Shown: positions 33,289-42,149, counted from the first letter of the stretch. The stretch is 64,000 bases of DNA from Chryseobacterium sp. OSA05B (GCF_019970065.1 NZ_JAHXYH010000001.1:930001-994000), one strand, 5' to 3'. The notes: a model not told the origin generated them from the letters alone. Program-made: numbers and translations.

Positions 33289-34578
33289 ATGAAACATGTA
33301 GTCTTTATTTTAGCCTTTATTTTTTCAGTGAACCTTTCTGCTCAGAATAATGAAAAAAAATACGCGAAAGAACTGAACGAATATTTTACGGCATTAACAA
33401 ATCTCGGGAAGTTTAATGGAAATGTGCTGGTATCACAAAACGGACACATTCTTTTGGATCAGAGCTACAATATTCCGGGGAAAGCCGTCGAATTGAATGT
33501 CAGCAAAAAAAGCACGTTTATTATTGCTTCCGTTTCAAAGATTTTTATAAAATACGGAATTCTGAAGCTTGCAGAGCAGGGGAAAATTAAACTATCAGAC
33601 CGTCTCAATACATTTATTCCTGATTTCCCTAATGGCAACAAAATTTCAGTGGAACATTTACTGTATCACCAGTCCGGGCTGCCAAGAGAAATTAAAGAGT
33701 ATGAAAAGTATGAAAGTCTAAGCCTGGAAAAAAGCATAGAACTGGCCAAATCAGAAGCACTGCAATTTGAGCCCGGAACCAGCACGCTCTATTCCAATGT
33801 GGGCTACTTCATTCTTCATTATATCATTGAAAAATCCTCTGAAAAGGGATATCAACATTTTATTGACAACGAAATTATAAAAAAATATCAACTAGAAAAT
33901 ACCGGAGAATTTAATTCTGCCCGTTCGGTATCCAATTTCGCTTACGGATTTTATAACGAAGAAGGTAAAACACTTCCTATTTCCCAGGCGAGTATTAACA
34001 GATTTGAAACGGGTAATTACTACTCCACAACTGCTGATCTTTACGCGTTCAGTAAAAAGCTTCTCTCGGGAGAACATATGAAGAAGGAACAGGCTCTGAA
34101 AATGTTTAAAGACGGTCTTATCATTCAGGCCGGTGGAAGACCTGGCTACAGAGCTTATTATTATCAGAACTTAAGATCCAATGTAACATTTATTTTCACT
34201 GCCAATTTCAGCGATATGCCTTTTCAGAAGGTGACAGACGATATCATCAGTCTTTTGGAAGGCAAGACTTACACGGTTCCCAAAGAAATCAACAAAAAAG
34301 CCATTACCGTTTCTGAAGATATTTTAAAACAATATATAGGACAATTTACATTGGATGTTGATAAATCCCAGACATTTACGGTCACTTTAGAAAACCATTT
34401 TCTTTATATTACAGATAAAGAAGGAGAAAAAACAAAAATTTATCCGGAATCACAAACATCTTTTTTTGATACTCCTGATTCGGAAGACGGTTATATATTT
34501 TCTTCAAAAAGTGACGGAACCTACGATCTGACTATTATTTCAACAGGTCTTACCCTAAAAACAACTCGGACAAAATAA
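33289..34578 (+). CDS. Secreted serine hydrolase of the class C beta-lactamase fold
   Basis: 429 residues from the start chosen here; an ATG at 33262 is in frame, but the residues LFRPNCKP precede a normal signal peptide MKHVVFILAFIFSVNLSAQ. The catalytic SVSK is near residue 81, LLYHQSGLP follows, and YSNVGYFILHYI is the YxN motif. The last motif is a weaker GGRPGYRA. A C-terminal domain of about 90 residues (from about EDILKQYIG) is a small beta-rich tail common in this group. No HxG motif, so activity on beta-lactams is doubtful. Confidence 0.85.
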   Translation: MKHVVFILAFIFSVNLSAQNNEKKYAKELNEYFTALTNLGKFNGNVLVSQNGHILLDQSYNIPGKAVELNVSKKSTFIIASVSKIFIKYGILKLAEQGKIKLSDRLNTFIPDFPNGNKISVEHLLYHQSGLPREIKEYEKYESLSLEKSIELAKSEALQFEPGTSTLYSNVGYFILHYIIEKSSEKGYQHFIDNEIIKKYQLENTGEFNSARSVSNFAYGFYNEEGKTLPISQASINRFETGNYYSTTADLYAFSKKLLSGEHMKKEQALKMFKDGLIIQAGGRPGYRAYYYQNLRSNVTFIFTANFSDMPFQKVTDDIISLLEGKTYTVPKEINKKAITVSEDILKQYIGQFTLDVDKSQTFTVTLENHFLYITDKEGEKTKIYPESQTSFFDTPDSEDGYIFSSKSDGTYDLTIISTGLTLKTTRTK

Positions 34579-34679
34579 CTCATAAAAACGGAAGATGAAG
34601 AGAACTTTGGAAACCTGAAAACTTGCTGCCCCTTATAACCGTTTCTTCATTAAATTTTAATCTCTCAAAAAAATATACG

Positions 34680-34730
34680 ACAATCAGCAACTTCCATCCT
34701 CCCTCTTCCTTCTTCCATTCCCTTTAATCT
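34680..34730. repeat. Dispersed CTTCCATCCTCC repeat (reverse copy)
   Basis: AACTTCCATCCTCCCTCTTCC is the reverse complement of the element GGAAGATGGAGGATGGAAG at 37588-37622. Both lie between genes and show no coding potential. The rest of 34579-34801 is AT-rich and empty. Confidence 0.5.
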
Positions 34731-34801
34731 ACCAAAAATCAGATTAAAAGTTATTTTTAACGAATCACTACAAAGCATAACATAGTAATAATAAATATTT
34801 A

Positions 34802-34809
34802 TATCTTTG
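34802..34809 (+). promoter_or_regulatory. Promoter -7 element for the 34828 serine hydrolase
   Basis: TATCTTTG matches TAnnTTTG exactly and overlaps the upstream alternative TTG start, which shows that translation begins further down at 34828. Confidence 0.6.
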
Positions 34810-34827
34810 CATAACAAAATAATAATT

Positions 34828-35898
34828 ATGATTACTCTAAAACTTTTTTCAATGTTTCTTTTGCTTTTTTGCAGTATAATCGATGCACAATTCCAGGAAA
34901 AGAAAATAGACAGCTTAATTACTACTGAATTCAATGATCCCAACGGACCAGGAGGTGCATTCATGATTGCTCATAAAGGAAAAACCATCTACCGCAAAGC
35001 TTTTGGAAAAGCCAACCTGGAGCTGAATGTGAATATGACTCCTGATCAGGTTTTCCAGATCGGTTCTATGACCAAGCAGTTTACATCCGTGGCTGTTCTT
35101 ATGCTGGAGCAGCAGGGAAAGCTGAATATCAATGACCCGATTTCAAAATACATCAAAGACTATCCTTCTGGGGATAAAATAACCATCCATCATCTGCTGA
35201 CCCATACTTCTGGAATCAAGGATTTCACAAAAATGAAAGCGATATCCACCATCGCCCAGAAAGAAATGAAGCCTGAAATGATGGTTGATTTTTTCAAAAA
35301 CGAACCTGTAGATTTTGCCCCGGGAGAAAAATTTGAGTACAATAATTCGGGATATGTGGTTTTAGGGTATATTATCGAACTGGTTTCAGGACAGACGTAT
35401 GAAAATTTCATCAAAAAAAATATCTTTGAAAAAGTGGGTATGAACCATTCTTACTATGCTACAGACCGACAGATTATTCCGAAAAGAGCGTATGGATATC
35501 ATCAGAAAGAACACGGGTTTGTCAATAAAACAGTGATCAACTTCAGTGTTCCTTTTTCATCCGGTTCTTTGATGTCTACGGTAGATGATTTGTTGAAATG
35601 GCAGAAGGCTTTGAACGAAAATATCCTTCTCAATCCGGCAGAAACTAAAAAAGCTTTTCAGAAATATAAACTGAACAGCGGAGAAGAATTCACTTACGGT
35701 TACGGATGGCATCTGAAAGATATCAACGGAAGCCCGGACAGGGAACATGGCGGAAGTATTTTCGGATTTAAAAGTATGGGCGTCTATATTCCCGATGAAG
35801 ATATTTACGTTATAGGGTTGAGCAACTGTGACTGTCATTCGCCGACAGAGATTATCCGAAGCATTACAAAGATTGCATTGCAGTCTGTTAAAAAATAA
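34828..35898 (+). CDS. Secreted serine hydrolase of the class C beta-lactamase fold
   Basis: 356 residues from the ATG at 34828; the longer frame starts within the promoter. Signal peptide ending in DAQ. Catalytic SMTK is at residues 80-83, LLTHTSGI follows, the YNNSGYVVLGYI block gives the YxN motif, and HGGSIFGF is a clear third motif. It is the most canonical of the four serine hydrolases in the window and lacks an extra domain. It is followed after 8 bp by a gene of unknown function. Confidence 0.9.
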   Translation: MITLKLFSMFLLLFCSIIDAQFQEKKIDSLITTEFNDPNGPGGAFMIAHKGKTIYRKAFGKANLELNVNMTPDQVFQIGSMTKQFTSVAVLMLEQQGKLNINDPISKYIKDYPSGDKITIHHLLTHTSGIKDFTKMKAISTIAQKEMKPEMMVDFFKNEPVDFAPGEKFEYNNSGYVVLGYIIELVSGQTYENFIKKNIFEKVGMNHSYYATDRQIIPKRAYGYHQKEHGFVNKTVINFSVPFSSGSLMSTVDDLLKWQKALNENILLNPAETKKAFQKYKLNSGEEFTYGYGWHLKDINGSPDREHGGSIFGFKSMGVYIPDEDIYVIGLSNCDCHSPTEIIRSITKIALQSVKK

Positions 35899-35906
35899 TC
35901 CGCAGA

Positions 35907-36359
35907 ATGAAAATTACAACACCTAAAGGAAGATTTTTTGAATTCAGACAAAATACAGAAAACTGGGAAAGCCTTGACAATTTCTCTTACAGTGGCTTAT
36001 CCGGGACCGATCGAAGTCCTGTTTTCGGATTTGAGAACGATTTCCCTAACGAATATGTCAAACGTATTGATTTTGAACAGTGCCTGGGAGAATTTATTGA
36101 TTTTTACATAGATAACAGGTCAAGAATCATCTCTGAAACGAAAACAGCCGTTAATGGTCTTATTGCACATAATCATGACATGGGTAAAGAAGATATGAAT
36201 TATATTAACTACTTTGTTGAAATTCTAAACCTTGCATCTTATGAATTTAAAATTCATTTTGTGTTTATGTATGGCTATGTCTATTATGAAATTTCTTATC
36301 TCTTCCTTTCGCCTGAGAACTTTCTGATCACCAAAATAGATCGTATTTTAACCAATTAA
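35907..36359 (+). CDS. Soluble protein of unknown function
   Basis: 150 residues without a signal peptide. It contains a Gly-Leu-Ser-Gly-Thr-Asp turn, an acidic helix (EQCLGEFIDFYIDNRSRIISETK) and a hydrophobic, aromatic-rich C-terminus (HFVFMYGYVYYEISYLF). I recognise no family. The short gap to the upstream serine hydrolase suggests co-transcription. Confidence 0.55.
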   Translation: MKITTPKGRFFEFRQNTENWESLDNFSYSGLSGTDRSPVFGFENDFPNEYVKRIDFEQCLGEFIDFYIDNRSRIISETKTAVNGLIAHNHDMGKEDMNYINYFVEILNLASYEFKIHFVFMYGYVYYEISYLFLSPENFLITKIDRILTN

Positions 36360-36418
36360 TATTTTTTATTGGTCTCAATTACAAGCTTTAAATACGTACA
36401 CTGTATTGACAGAGTAAA

Positions 36419-36426
36419 TAAATTTG
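36419..36426 (+). promoter_or_regulatory. Promoter -7 element for the thioredoxin-fold gene
   Basis: TAAATTTG matches TAnnTTTG exactly and lies 53 bp before the chosen start codon at 36472. Confidence 0.55.
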
Positions 36427-36471
36427 TACATCGAATAATGAAGTAATATCTTTATGATTCAATCCATTAAT

Positions 36472-37584
36472 ATGAAAAGAATTTCACAGATTTTGTTATT
36501 TTTAGTAAGCAGTTCTGCATTTTCCCAAACACAGTTTAATATTGAATTGATGGCCCCTTCATTTGAAAAAGATTCTCTGCTGCTGGCACCTCCCCCTACT
36601 TCAAGAAACATTATTTCGCTGTATAGTCTGAATTTAAATGCGAATAATAAAAATGTTAAAACTATCGGAAATTCAAAAGGAGCGCTCATTAAAATTCAGC
36701 CTGAGAATAACATCATCAGCGGAACTGTTCCCTGTCCTATGCCGGTGATTATGATGGGGCCAAAAGAAGATAAAAAAGGATTCCAACAATCGAAAATGTT
36801 CTTCATTGAAAACGGAAATTTAAAAATTCAGGTCGCTGATAAAAATTTAACATTGGTCATCCCACCTGATGCTGTTATCAACAACGACTATAAAAAGCTG
36901 AAAGAATATCTTCAACCGGCGGACGAAAAACTCAAACCGTTTGAACAAAATAATCCAGCCGACCTTGACAATAAAGAAAAACTGTTGAAAGCATACATCA
37001 AAAAAAATCCGGAATCATATCCTGCGTTTTGGGAGATTATAGATGCTTTTTCAAAATATGGTTTTCATAAAAATTATCTGGCAGATCTTCCGTTATTTTC
37101 AAAAAAAATAAAAGCTTCTTCATGTTTTAAGGATTTTGAAAACATATTAATTCTTGAAAACTCAACCAATGTAGGGGGAAATTTTCCTGATATTGATTTC
37201 GGTCCTGAGAGTAAAATCACCAAAGCAACTTTCTCTGATTATAAAATTACACTGATCGACTATTGGTCTACCAGCTGTAAACCCTGTATTAAAGAGCTTC
37301 CCGAGCTTGTTAAACTGTATGACAAGTACAAAGAAAAAGGTGTGAATTTCATCAGTGTAGCAGACGACAAAACGCAGCAGAGAATGGATCTGGCCAATAA
37401 AATATTCAAGGAGAATAAGGTCACCTGGAAAAGCTATTTTGACACGACAAAAGAATTCACCAGGAAACTCAACGCTGGAGGATATCCGCTTTTCATCATT
37501 GTAGACCGAAACGGAAAAATCGTTTCAAAAGAACTGGGCGGACAGGAAACGCTGGATTCCACAATAGAAAAGTATTTGAAGTAA
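36472..37584 (+). CDS. Exported TlpA-like thiol-disulfide oxidoreductase
   Basis: 370 residues from the ATG at 36472 (an ATG at 36454 is also in frame, but MKRISQILLFLVSSSAFSQ is a cleaner signal peptide). An N-terminal half of unknown fold precedes a C-terminal thioredoxin domain with the active site SCKPC in DYWSTSCKPCIKELPEL and the cis-Pro region GGYPLFIIVDRNGKIV. Such proteins reduce or isomerise disulphides in the periplasm. The N-terminal region contains a cysteine pair (VPCPMP) and may dictate the partner. Confidence 0.88.
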   Translation: MKRISQILLFLVSSSAFSQTQFNIELMAPSFEKDSLLLAPPPTSRNIISLYSLNLNANNKNVKTIGNSKGALIKIQPENNIISGTVPCPMPVIMMGPKEDKKGFQQSKMFFIENGNLKIQVADKNLTLVIPPDAVINNDYKKLKEYLQPADEKLKPFEQNNPADLDNKEKLLKAYIKKNPESYPAFWEIIDAFSKYGFHKNYLADLPLFSKKIKASSCFKDFENILILENSTNVGGNFPDIDFGPESKITKATFSDYKITLIDYWSTSCKPCIKELPELVKLYDKYKEKGVNFISVADDKTQQRMDLANKIFKENKVTWKSYFDTTKEFTRKLNAGGYPLFIIVDRNGKIVSKELGGQETLDSTIEKYLK

Positions 37585-37587
37585 TTA

Positions 37588-37622
37588 AGGGCTTGGAAGC
37601 CGGAAGATGGAGGATGGAAGTT
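37588..37622. repeat. Dispersed GGAAGATGGAGGATGGAAG repeat
   Basis: GGAAGCCGGAAGATGGAGGATGGAAGTTA lies between the stop codons of convergent genes. A degenerate reverse copy is at 34680-34730. Confidence 0.5.
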
Positions 37623-37638
37623 ACTTTTGGACATTCAT

Positions 37639-39057
37639 TTACAACTTAGAGTCTTTTAGTTTTGTTTTAGGAAGTATATAGTCCGGAACTTTTGCAATCG
37701 AAAGCAGAACAATAACCAGACAGACAATATTCACAGCCAAAGCAACCGAAAAAGCCAGGTGATAGTTTTGTGGAGAAGGTTTTGTTCCGAGAAAATAATA
37801 GAAAATACTTCCCACCACGATAATTCCTACGATAGCAGCAGCCTGCACAAAGGTATTGTAGACTCCCGAAGCATTTCCTGCCAATGTAGATGGCAGTCCG
37901 GACAGCGCAATATTCGCAAGTGAAGGAATAATGGAACCCACCCCGATTCCGTGGAAAAAAAGTAAGAGACAGAGCACAAAAAATGGCGTTTCCTTATCGA
38001 ATAAAAGGATTTGCAGGACCAGAACCGCCATGATCAAAACCAATCCGGTCATTAAAAACCTTTTACCATATCTTAAAATAAATCTTGCAGAAAACACAGA
38101 AGCCAGAATAAAACCAAGTCCCTGGAAAACAATAATTTCCCCTGCCGCCATTGACCCGATTTGAAGCCCATCCTGGAAAAAAAGTGAAAGAATATAAAAA
38201 TAAGAATCCAGCATAATGAAGAAGAAGGAAACGGCCAGTATTCCCAGATTGAAGTTTTGATAGCTGAATACATTAAAATCCATCAGGTAAGATTTCCCTT
38301 TCTCTAACCTCATCTTTTGATTTTTGATAAAACAGATTAAAATACATATTGAAATCACTGCCAGTACTATACTTTTGATCTGAATTCCCTGATGCTCAGA
38401 CATCGTAAGCGCATAGGTAAAACAAAAAAGTGCTGTAGCCAATAGAATAACTCCAAAGAAATCAAAAGTCTTTTTTTCTGCTGAAACCTGAGACTCATTC
38501 AATATTTTTTTGCTGAAAAGCAAGGCCATCAGACATATCGGAATATTGATCAGGAAAATAAGCCGCCAAGATTCTTCTATCCAGGTTACCGACGAAAAAT
38601 AACCTCCCAGAAACTGACCTGAAATGGTTCCCGCTCCAATGGTAATTCCATACCACCCCATCGCTTTTGTTCTTTCTTCATGGGCTGTAAACAGAACCTG
38701 TATCATTGACAAAACCTGCGGAGACATCATCGCCGCACTGATTCCCTGAATAAAACGGGAGATCACAAGAACTTCCGGTCCAACCGAAATTCCACACGCC
38801 ACCGAACTCAGCATAAAAAATACCAGCCCGATCATGAAAATCTTTTTTCTCCCATACAGATCACCCAACCTTCCACCCGTAATAAGGAATGAAGCAAAGC
38901 CAATCAGATAAGACGCGATCATCAGCTGCATTTCTCCGTTGGAAGCATGAAGGTCACGCTGTATGGACGGAATGGATACATTGATGATGAAGATATCCAT
39001 GATCGTCAACAGCTGACCGGATAATATCACGATCAATTTCAAATATTTAGGATTCAT
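37639..39057 (-). CDS. MFS drug/solute exporter (DHA2-like)
   Basis: 472 residues, polytopic with 12-14 membrane helices. The N-terminus has the MFS motif GGRLGDLYGRKKIF between helices 2 and 3, and ISRFIQGISAAMMSPQ, a block typical of the DHA2 (EmrB/QacA) proton-linked multidrug exporters. The gene is 39 bp downstream of tetR on the same strand and has its own copy of the operator, so it is most likely the exporter that this TetR controls. Substrate unknown. Confidence 0.9.
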   Translation of the reverse strand: MNPKYLKLIVILSGQLLTIMDIFIINVSIPSIQRDLHASNGEMQLMIASYLIGFASFLITGGRLGDLYGRKKIFMIGLVFFMLSSVACGISVGPEVLVISRFIQGISAAMMSPQVLSMIQVLFTAHEERTKAMGWYGITIGAGTISGQFLGGYFSSVTWIEESWRLIFLINIPICLMALLFSKKILNESQVSAEKKTFDFFGVILLATALFCFTYALTMSEHQGIQIKSIVLAVISICILICFIKNQKMRLEKGKSYLMDFNVFSYQNFNLGILAVSFFFIMLDSYFYILSLFFQDGLQIGSMAAGEIIVFQGLGFILASVFSARFILRYGKRFLMTGLVLIMAVLVLQILLFDKETPFFVLCLLLFFHGIGVGSIIPSLANIALSGLPSTLAGNASGVYNTFVQAAAIVGIIVVGSIFYYFLGTKPSPQNYHLAFSVALAVNIVCLVIVLLSIAKVPDYILPKTKLKDSKL

Positions 39058-39063
39058 TTTTAT

Positions 39064-39077
39064 ATAGATATATCTAT
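39064..39077. promoter_or_regulatory. Operator copy in front of the MFS gene
   Basis: Perfect palindrome ATAGATATATCTAT, 7 bp upstream of the MFS start codon. It matches the tetR upstream site ATAGATAAGTCTAT (39691-39704) at 12 of 14 bases. Confidence 0.65.
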
Positions 39078-39096
39078 TTTTTAAAGGAGAAAAAAA

Positions 39097-39660
39097 TTAA
39101 GACAACTGAGCCTTAATCATTTTTTGGATTTGATCAAAAGAATCTGTGTTTTTATGGATCGTAGAAGTGACTACAGCACCTTCTATCAAAAGAAAAATTT
39201 GTTCCGTAAGCATATCTGTATCGATATCCTTTTTATTTTCGGCATGTTCATTGACCATTGTTCGGATCATTTCCTTTTGTTTTTCCTTGTGCTGTCTGGC
39301 AAAATCAGAAACAGCAGGACTGCTGTCTCCTACTTCGGCCACAATTTTTATAAAATGGCAGCCTGCAAATTTTGAAGATTTTTGTAATTTTTTCCGGTAA
39401 TCTATCAGCGAAAGGAGTTTTTCTCCCGGGTCAGAAATTTTGGAAGAATGTTCTTCAAAACCGTTGAACCATTCTACTTCCTGTTTGATCAAATAAGCCT
39501 GGAGAAGATCATTCTTGGATGAGAAGTGATTGTACAGTGATCCGATCGCAATATCTGCCTCAGCAATAATCTGGTTGATTCCCGTTGAATTGAAGCCTTG
39601 TCTGTAAAACAGATCCGAAGCCACTCTGATGATTCTTTCCTGTACTTTTTCTTTTTTCAT
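39097..39660 (-). CDS. TetR/AcrR-family transcriptional repressor
   Basis: 187 residues. The N-terminal TetR helix-turn-helix is clear: RIIRVASDLFYRQGFNSTGI, then IAIGSLYNHFSSKNDL. The rest is the variable ligand-binding part. It lies upstream of the MFS exporter on the same strand, and both genes carry the same operator sequence in front of their starts. It should repress itself and the exporter until a ligand, probably an exporter substrate, is bound. Confidence 0.93.
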   Translation of the reverse strand: MKKEKVQERIIRVASDLFYRQGFNSTGINQIIAEADIAIGSLYNHFSSKNDLLQAYLIKQEVEWFNGFEEHSSKISDPGEKLLSLIDYRKKLQKSSKFAGCHFIKIVAEVGDSSPAVSDFARQHKEKQKEMIRTMVNEHAENKKDIDTDMLTEQIFLLIEGAVVTSTIHKNTDSFDQIQKMIKAQLS

Positions 39661-39674
39661 CCTGAAAATTTTTA

Positions 39675-39715
39675 CAAAGGTAAGATAAAAATAGATAAGT
39701 CTATCTATTTTTATC
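39675..39715 (-). promoter_or_regulatory. tetR promoter and 14-bp-arm inverted repeat operator
   Basis: TACCTTTG at 39682-39675 (minus) is the -7 element. Directly upstream lies a perfect inverted repeat with 14-bp arms (39684-39697 and 39702-39715; GATAAAAATAGATA, spacer AGTC), which includes ATAGATAAGTCTAT, the same core as in front of the MFS gene. Binding here would cover the promoter. Confidence 0.75.
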
Positions 39716-39748
39716 TTTTCACAAACCGTTTCGAATTGAGATGATACT

Positions 39749-39783
39749 CAGGTTTTGGCTAAAGCCTATTTTTATTGAATATT
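39749..39783. repeat. REP-like GGCTAAAGCC element
   Basis: CAGGTTTTGGCTAAAGCC followed by TATTTTTATTGAATATT. A related element with two hairpins is at 4102-4170. Confidence 0.5.
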
Positions 39784-39861
39784 ACCTTGTTTTAGTATCA
39801 ATATGTTCTTTCCAATTTAAAAATATCTCTGTAATTTCCATCCCTAATCCCATGTGTAAAA

Positions 39862-40353
39862 ATGAAAAAGCTAATGATAAAGAATAAAGAAATTCCGTTT
39901 GTACGATTTTTATATGGTTCCATTACCCTTTTACTCCTCTTATCCTGTAACCCTAAAGAAAAAAATATGAATCCTTCCAATCCTGTTGTTTACTTCGAAA
40001 TTCCTGTCACTGATATGAAACGTGCCGAGCATTTTTACACGGCTGTTTTTAATTTCACTTTTGAAAAAGAAGATATTGACGGTTATGAAATGTCTTTATT
40101 TCCCTTTGAAGAAAAAAGCAGTGGTATTACCGGAGCACTGGCAAAAGGTGATGTGTATCAACCGACAAAAGATGGAATTATTATTTATTTTAAAACAGAA
40201 AATATTGACCGCACATTAGCAAGGGTGCTTCAGAATGGCGGAAAAATACTCTATCCTAAAAAAATCAATGAAAAGTATGGATTTGCAGTCGCTGAATTGG
40301 AAGACTCTGAAGGAAACCGGATTGCCCTTCATGAAACCATCAAAAATGATTAA
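39862..40353 (+). CDS. Glyoxalase-fold (VOC) protein with lipoprotein signal
   Basis: 163 residues. Positions about 35-155 form a VOC domain: VVYFEIPVTDMKRAEHFYTAVFNF at the start and EDSEGNRIALHE at the end, typical of the family and of a metal site. In front of it is an N-terminus with a lipobox (LLSC), so the protein should be lipid-anchored, unusual for this usually cytoplasmic fold. An alternative start at 39967 would give a plain cytoplasmic protein. The upstream TATCTCTG (39824-39831), one base off the -7 consensus, supports the longer form. Enzyme or resistance protein; substrate unknown. Confidence 0.75.
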   Translation: MKKLMIKNKEIPFVRFLYGSITLLLLLSCNPKEKNMNPSNPVVYFEIPVTDMKRAEHFYTAVFNFTFEKEDIDGYEMSLFPFEEKSSGITGALAKGDVYQPTKDGIIIYFKTENIDRTLARVLQNGGKILYPKKINEKYGFAVAELEDSEGNRIALHETIKND

Positions 40354-40427
40354 TCATTCACTGCATAATATTTTTGATTTTAATCGCTACATATTTCGTA
40401 TCTTTAGGTACCATTTTGGAAAAGATC

Positions 40428-41066
40428 ATGTGGTATCAAGCAATGGCAGAAGAACTTTATTTCATCAAAACGAATCCGAATATTGCTAAAATCAATTTGT
40501 ACAATAAAATCTGCCGTGAGGAAGAAAATGTCCTGAGTTTTCTCCAGGCTGATGCCAAAGTAAGCCTTGAAATTATCAAAAATAAAGTAAAAGATTCTGT
40601 GGAAGACCTTTCCAAAGAAGAGCTTTCAAGTATTTTCACGTGGTTCAGTAATGCATACCCAACAGATAGTGAAGAAGCTAAAACCCAGCTGTTCATCCAT
40701 GGTCTCGATCTTTTCTACGAAATCCCGAAAGAAGAAAATGTACATTCTTTCCAGGAAATTCTTTCCGATTACGAGAAGTACTCCAAACAGAAGCTTGATT
40801 TCAGAGTGAATTCTCAAAATTTCAATCAGTTTCTGATCTATGGTCTGTTTTTCACAGACATTGCGCTGGAGGAAAAAGGAAGCTGTGCAGTACTTTCCCA
40901 TTATTTAAAAACGGAACATCCGGCTTTATATGCCCTTGCAGAAGAGCAGTTCCGGGCAAAAGGATCCGGTCAAAGTAACGATCTTGCACTACAGCATTAT
41001 TTCGGAGAACTTTATGATCTGACGAAATATTATAAAGGATCTATTATTCAGCTTTACACCCCGTAA
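40428..41066 (+). CDS. Cytoplasmic helical protein of unknown function
   Basis: 212 residues from the ATG at 40428 (40443 is an alternative). A TATCTTTA element at 40399-40406 lies between the longest-frame start at 40374 and this ATG, so the shorter form is preferred. The protein is helical and acidic, with no known motif; DLALQHYFGELYDLTKYY ends it. It overlaps the convergent epimerase gene tail to tail by 13 bp. Confidence 0.6.
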   Translation: MWYQAMAEELYFIKTNPNIAKINLYNKICREEENVLSFLQADAKVSLEIIKNKVKDSVEDLSKEELSSIFTWFSNAYPTDSEEAKTQLFIHGLDLFYEIPKEENVHSFQEILSDYEKYSKQKLDFRVNSQNFNQFLIYGLFFTDIALEEKGSCAVLSHYLKTEHPALYALAEEQFRAKGSGQSNDLALQHYFGELYDLTKYYKGSIIQLYTP

Positions 41067-42094
41067 AAAGAGGCTTTTTCAAGCCCCAGAAGATTTTTAT
41101 TTTTCATCAGATAATCCAATGCTTCTTTTACGGCCAGTTCGGGACTTTTTGGATTAAACCCCAATTCATTTCTGGATTTGGAAATATCAAAATCCTGCTG
41201 AAGTCCGGAGAACATCGCAATATCTTTCCTCGTCAGCAAAGGTGGTTTTCCATTGAATTTTGCGGTCACCTCCATAATTCCTGCAATAGCATACAGTAAA
41301 AGTTTGGGAACTGAACCCGGTACTTTTACATCCAGTTCAGGATATAATTTACCTGCTAAAATAGTGGTATCTGTTATTGTCATACACTTTTCATTAGCTA
41401 AAATATAACGTTCACCCGGGCGTCCTTTTTGGGCAGCGAGATAGCATCCTTCTGCTACATCCTTTACATCAATCCAATTCAGTGTGATCTTTGTATCGAC
41501 TGGGATTTCTTTATTCAGAATAAGCTTCAGGATATTGTAGGAAACATTCAATGGGAAAAAAGCATCACTGCCAATCATTGCGGAAGGCATTACGGAAACC
41601 AGTTCAACACCCAGCTTCTGCGCCAATTCGAAAGCCAGTTTTTCGCCATCATTTTTAGAATTGTAATACATATCTCTTCTGTCCGGATTATAGCCACCAA
41701 TCTCTCTTGCCGGAAGTTTTGAATAATTTAAAGCAGCAATTGAGCTTACATAAACTATTTTCTTTACACCGGCTTCAGCTGCCGCTTCTATCGTATTCCG
41801 GGTACCGTTGATATTCACGTCATAGATTTCCTTTTTCGGATCTTTTGCCCAAAGTTTAAAGGCAGCGCCCACAGCATAAAAAGTTTCCACGCCCTGAAGT
41901 GCCTGTACAAAAGAAGTTTTATCTGTGATATCAGCCTGTACAAGCTCACAGTTCAGCCCTTCGAAAGGTTTTGTGTTGTTCCTATTTCTCACTGCTGCCC
42001 GTACTGGAATCCCCTTTTTTAATAAAAGCCTTACCACATTATTTCCCAAATGTCCGTTGGCCCCTGAAACCAGAGCCAGATTGTTCTTGATCAT
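41054..42094 (-). CDS. NAD(P)-dependent epimerase/reductase (extended SDR)
   Basis: 346 residues. The nucleotide-binding motif GANGHLG is near residue 11, and the catalytic YxxxK appears as YYNSK near 143. The overall pattern (VYVSSIAALNY, DVNINGTRNTIEAA) fits extended SDRs of the dihydroflavonol-4-reductase or NAD-dependent epimerase type. The stop region overlaps the convergent gene by 13 bp. The substrate is not readable. Confidence 0.9.
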   Translation of the reverse strand: MIKNNLALVSGANGHLGNNVVRLLLKKGIPVRAAVRNRNNTKPFEGLNCELVQADITDKTSFVQALQGVETFYAVGAAFKLWAKDPKKEIYDVNINGTRNTIEAAAEAGVKKIVYVSSIAALNYSKLPAREIGGYNPDRRDMYYNSKNDGEKLAFELAQKLGVELVSVMPSAMIGSDAFFPLNVSYNILKLILNKEIPVDTKITLNWIDVKDVAEGCYLAAQKGRPGERYILANEKCMTITDTTILAGKLYPELDVKVPGSVPKLLLYAIAGIMEVTAKFNGKPPLLTRKDIAMFSGLQQDFDISKSRNELGFNPKSPELAVKEALDYLMKNKNLLGLEKASFYGV

Positions 42095-42149
42095 TGCATT
42101 GATTTTAATGCTGTAAAGTTCACCATCCCTGCTCCGGAACCACTTGACT

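Noticed and set aside
34807..34827. Upstream start of the serine hydrolase at 34828
   Set aside because: The start codon lies inside the TATCTTTG promoter element.
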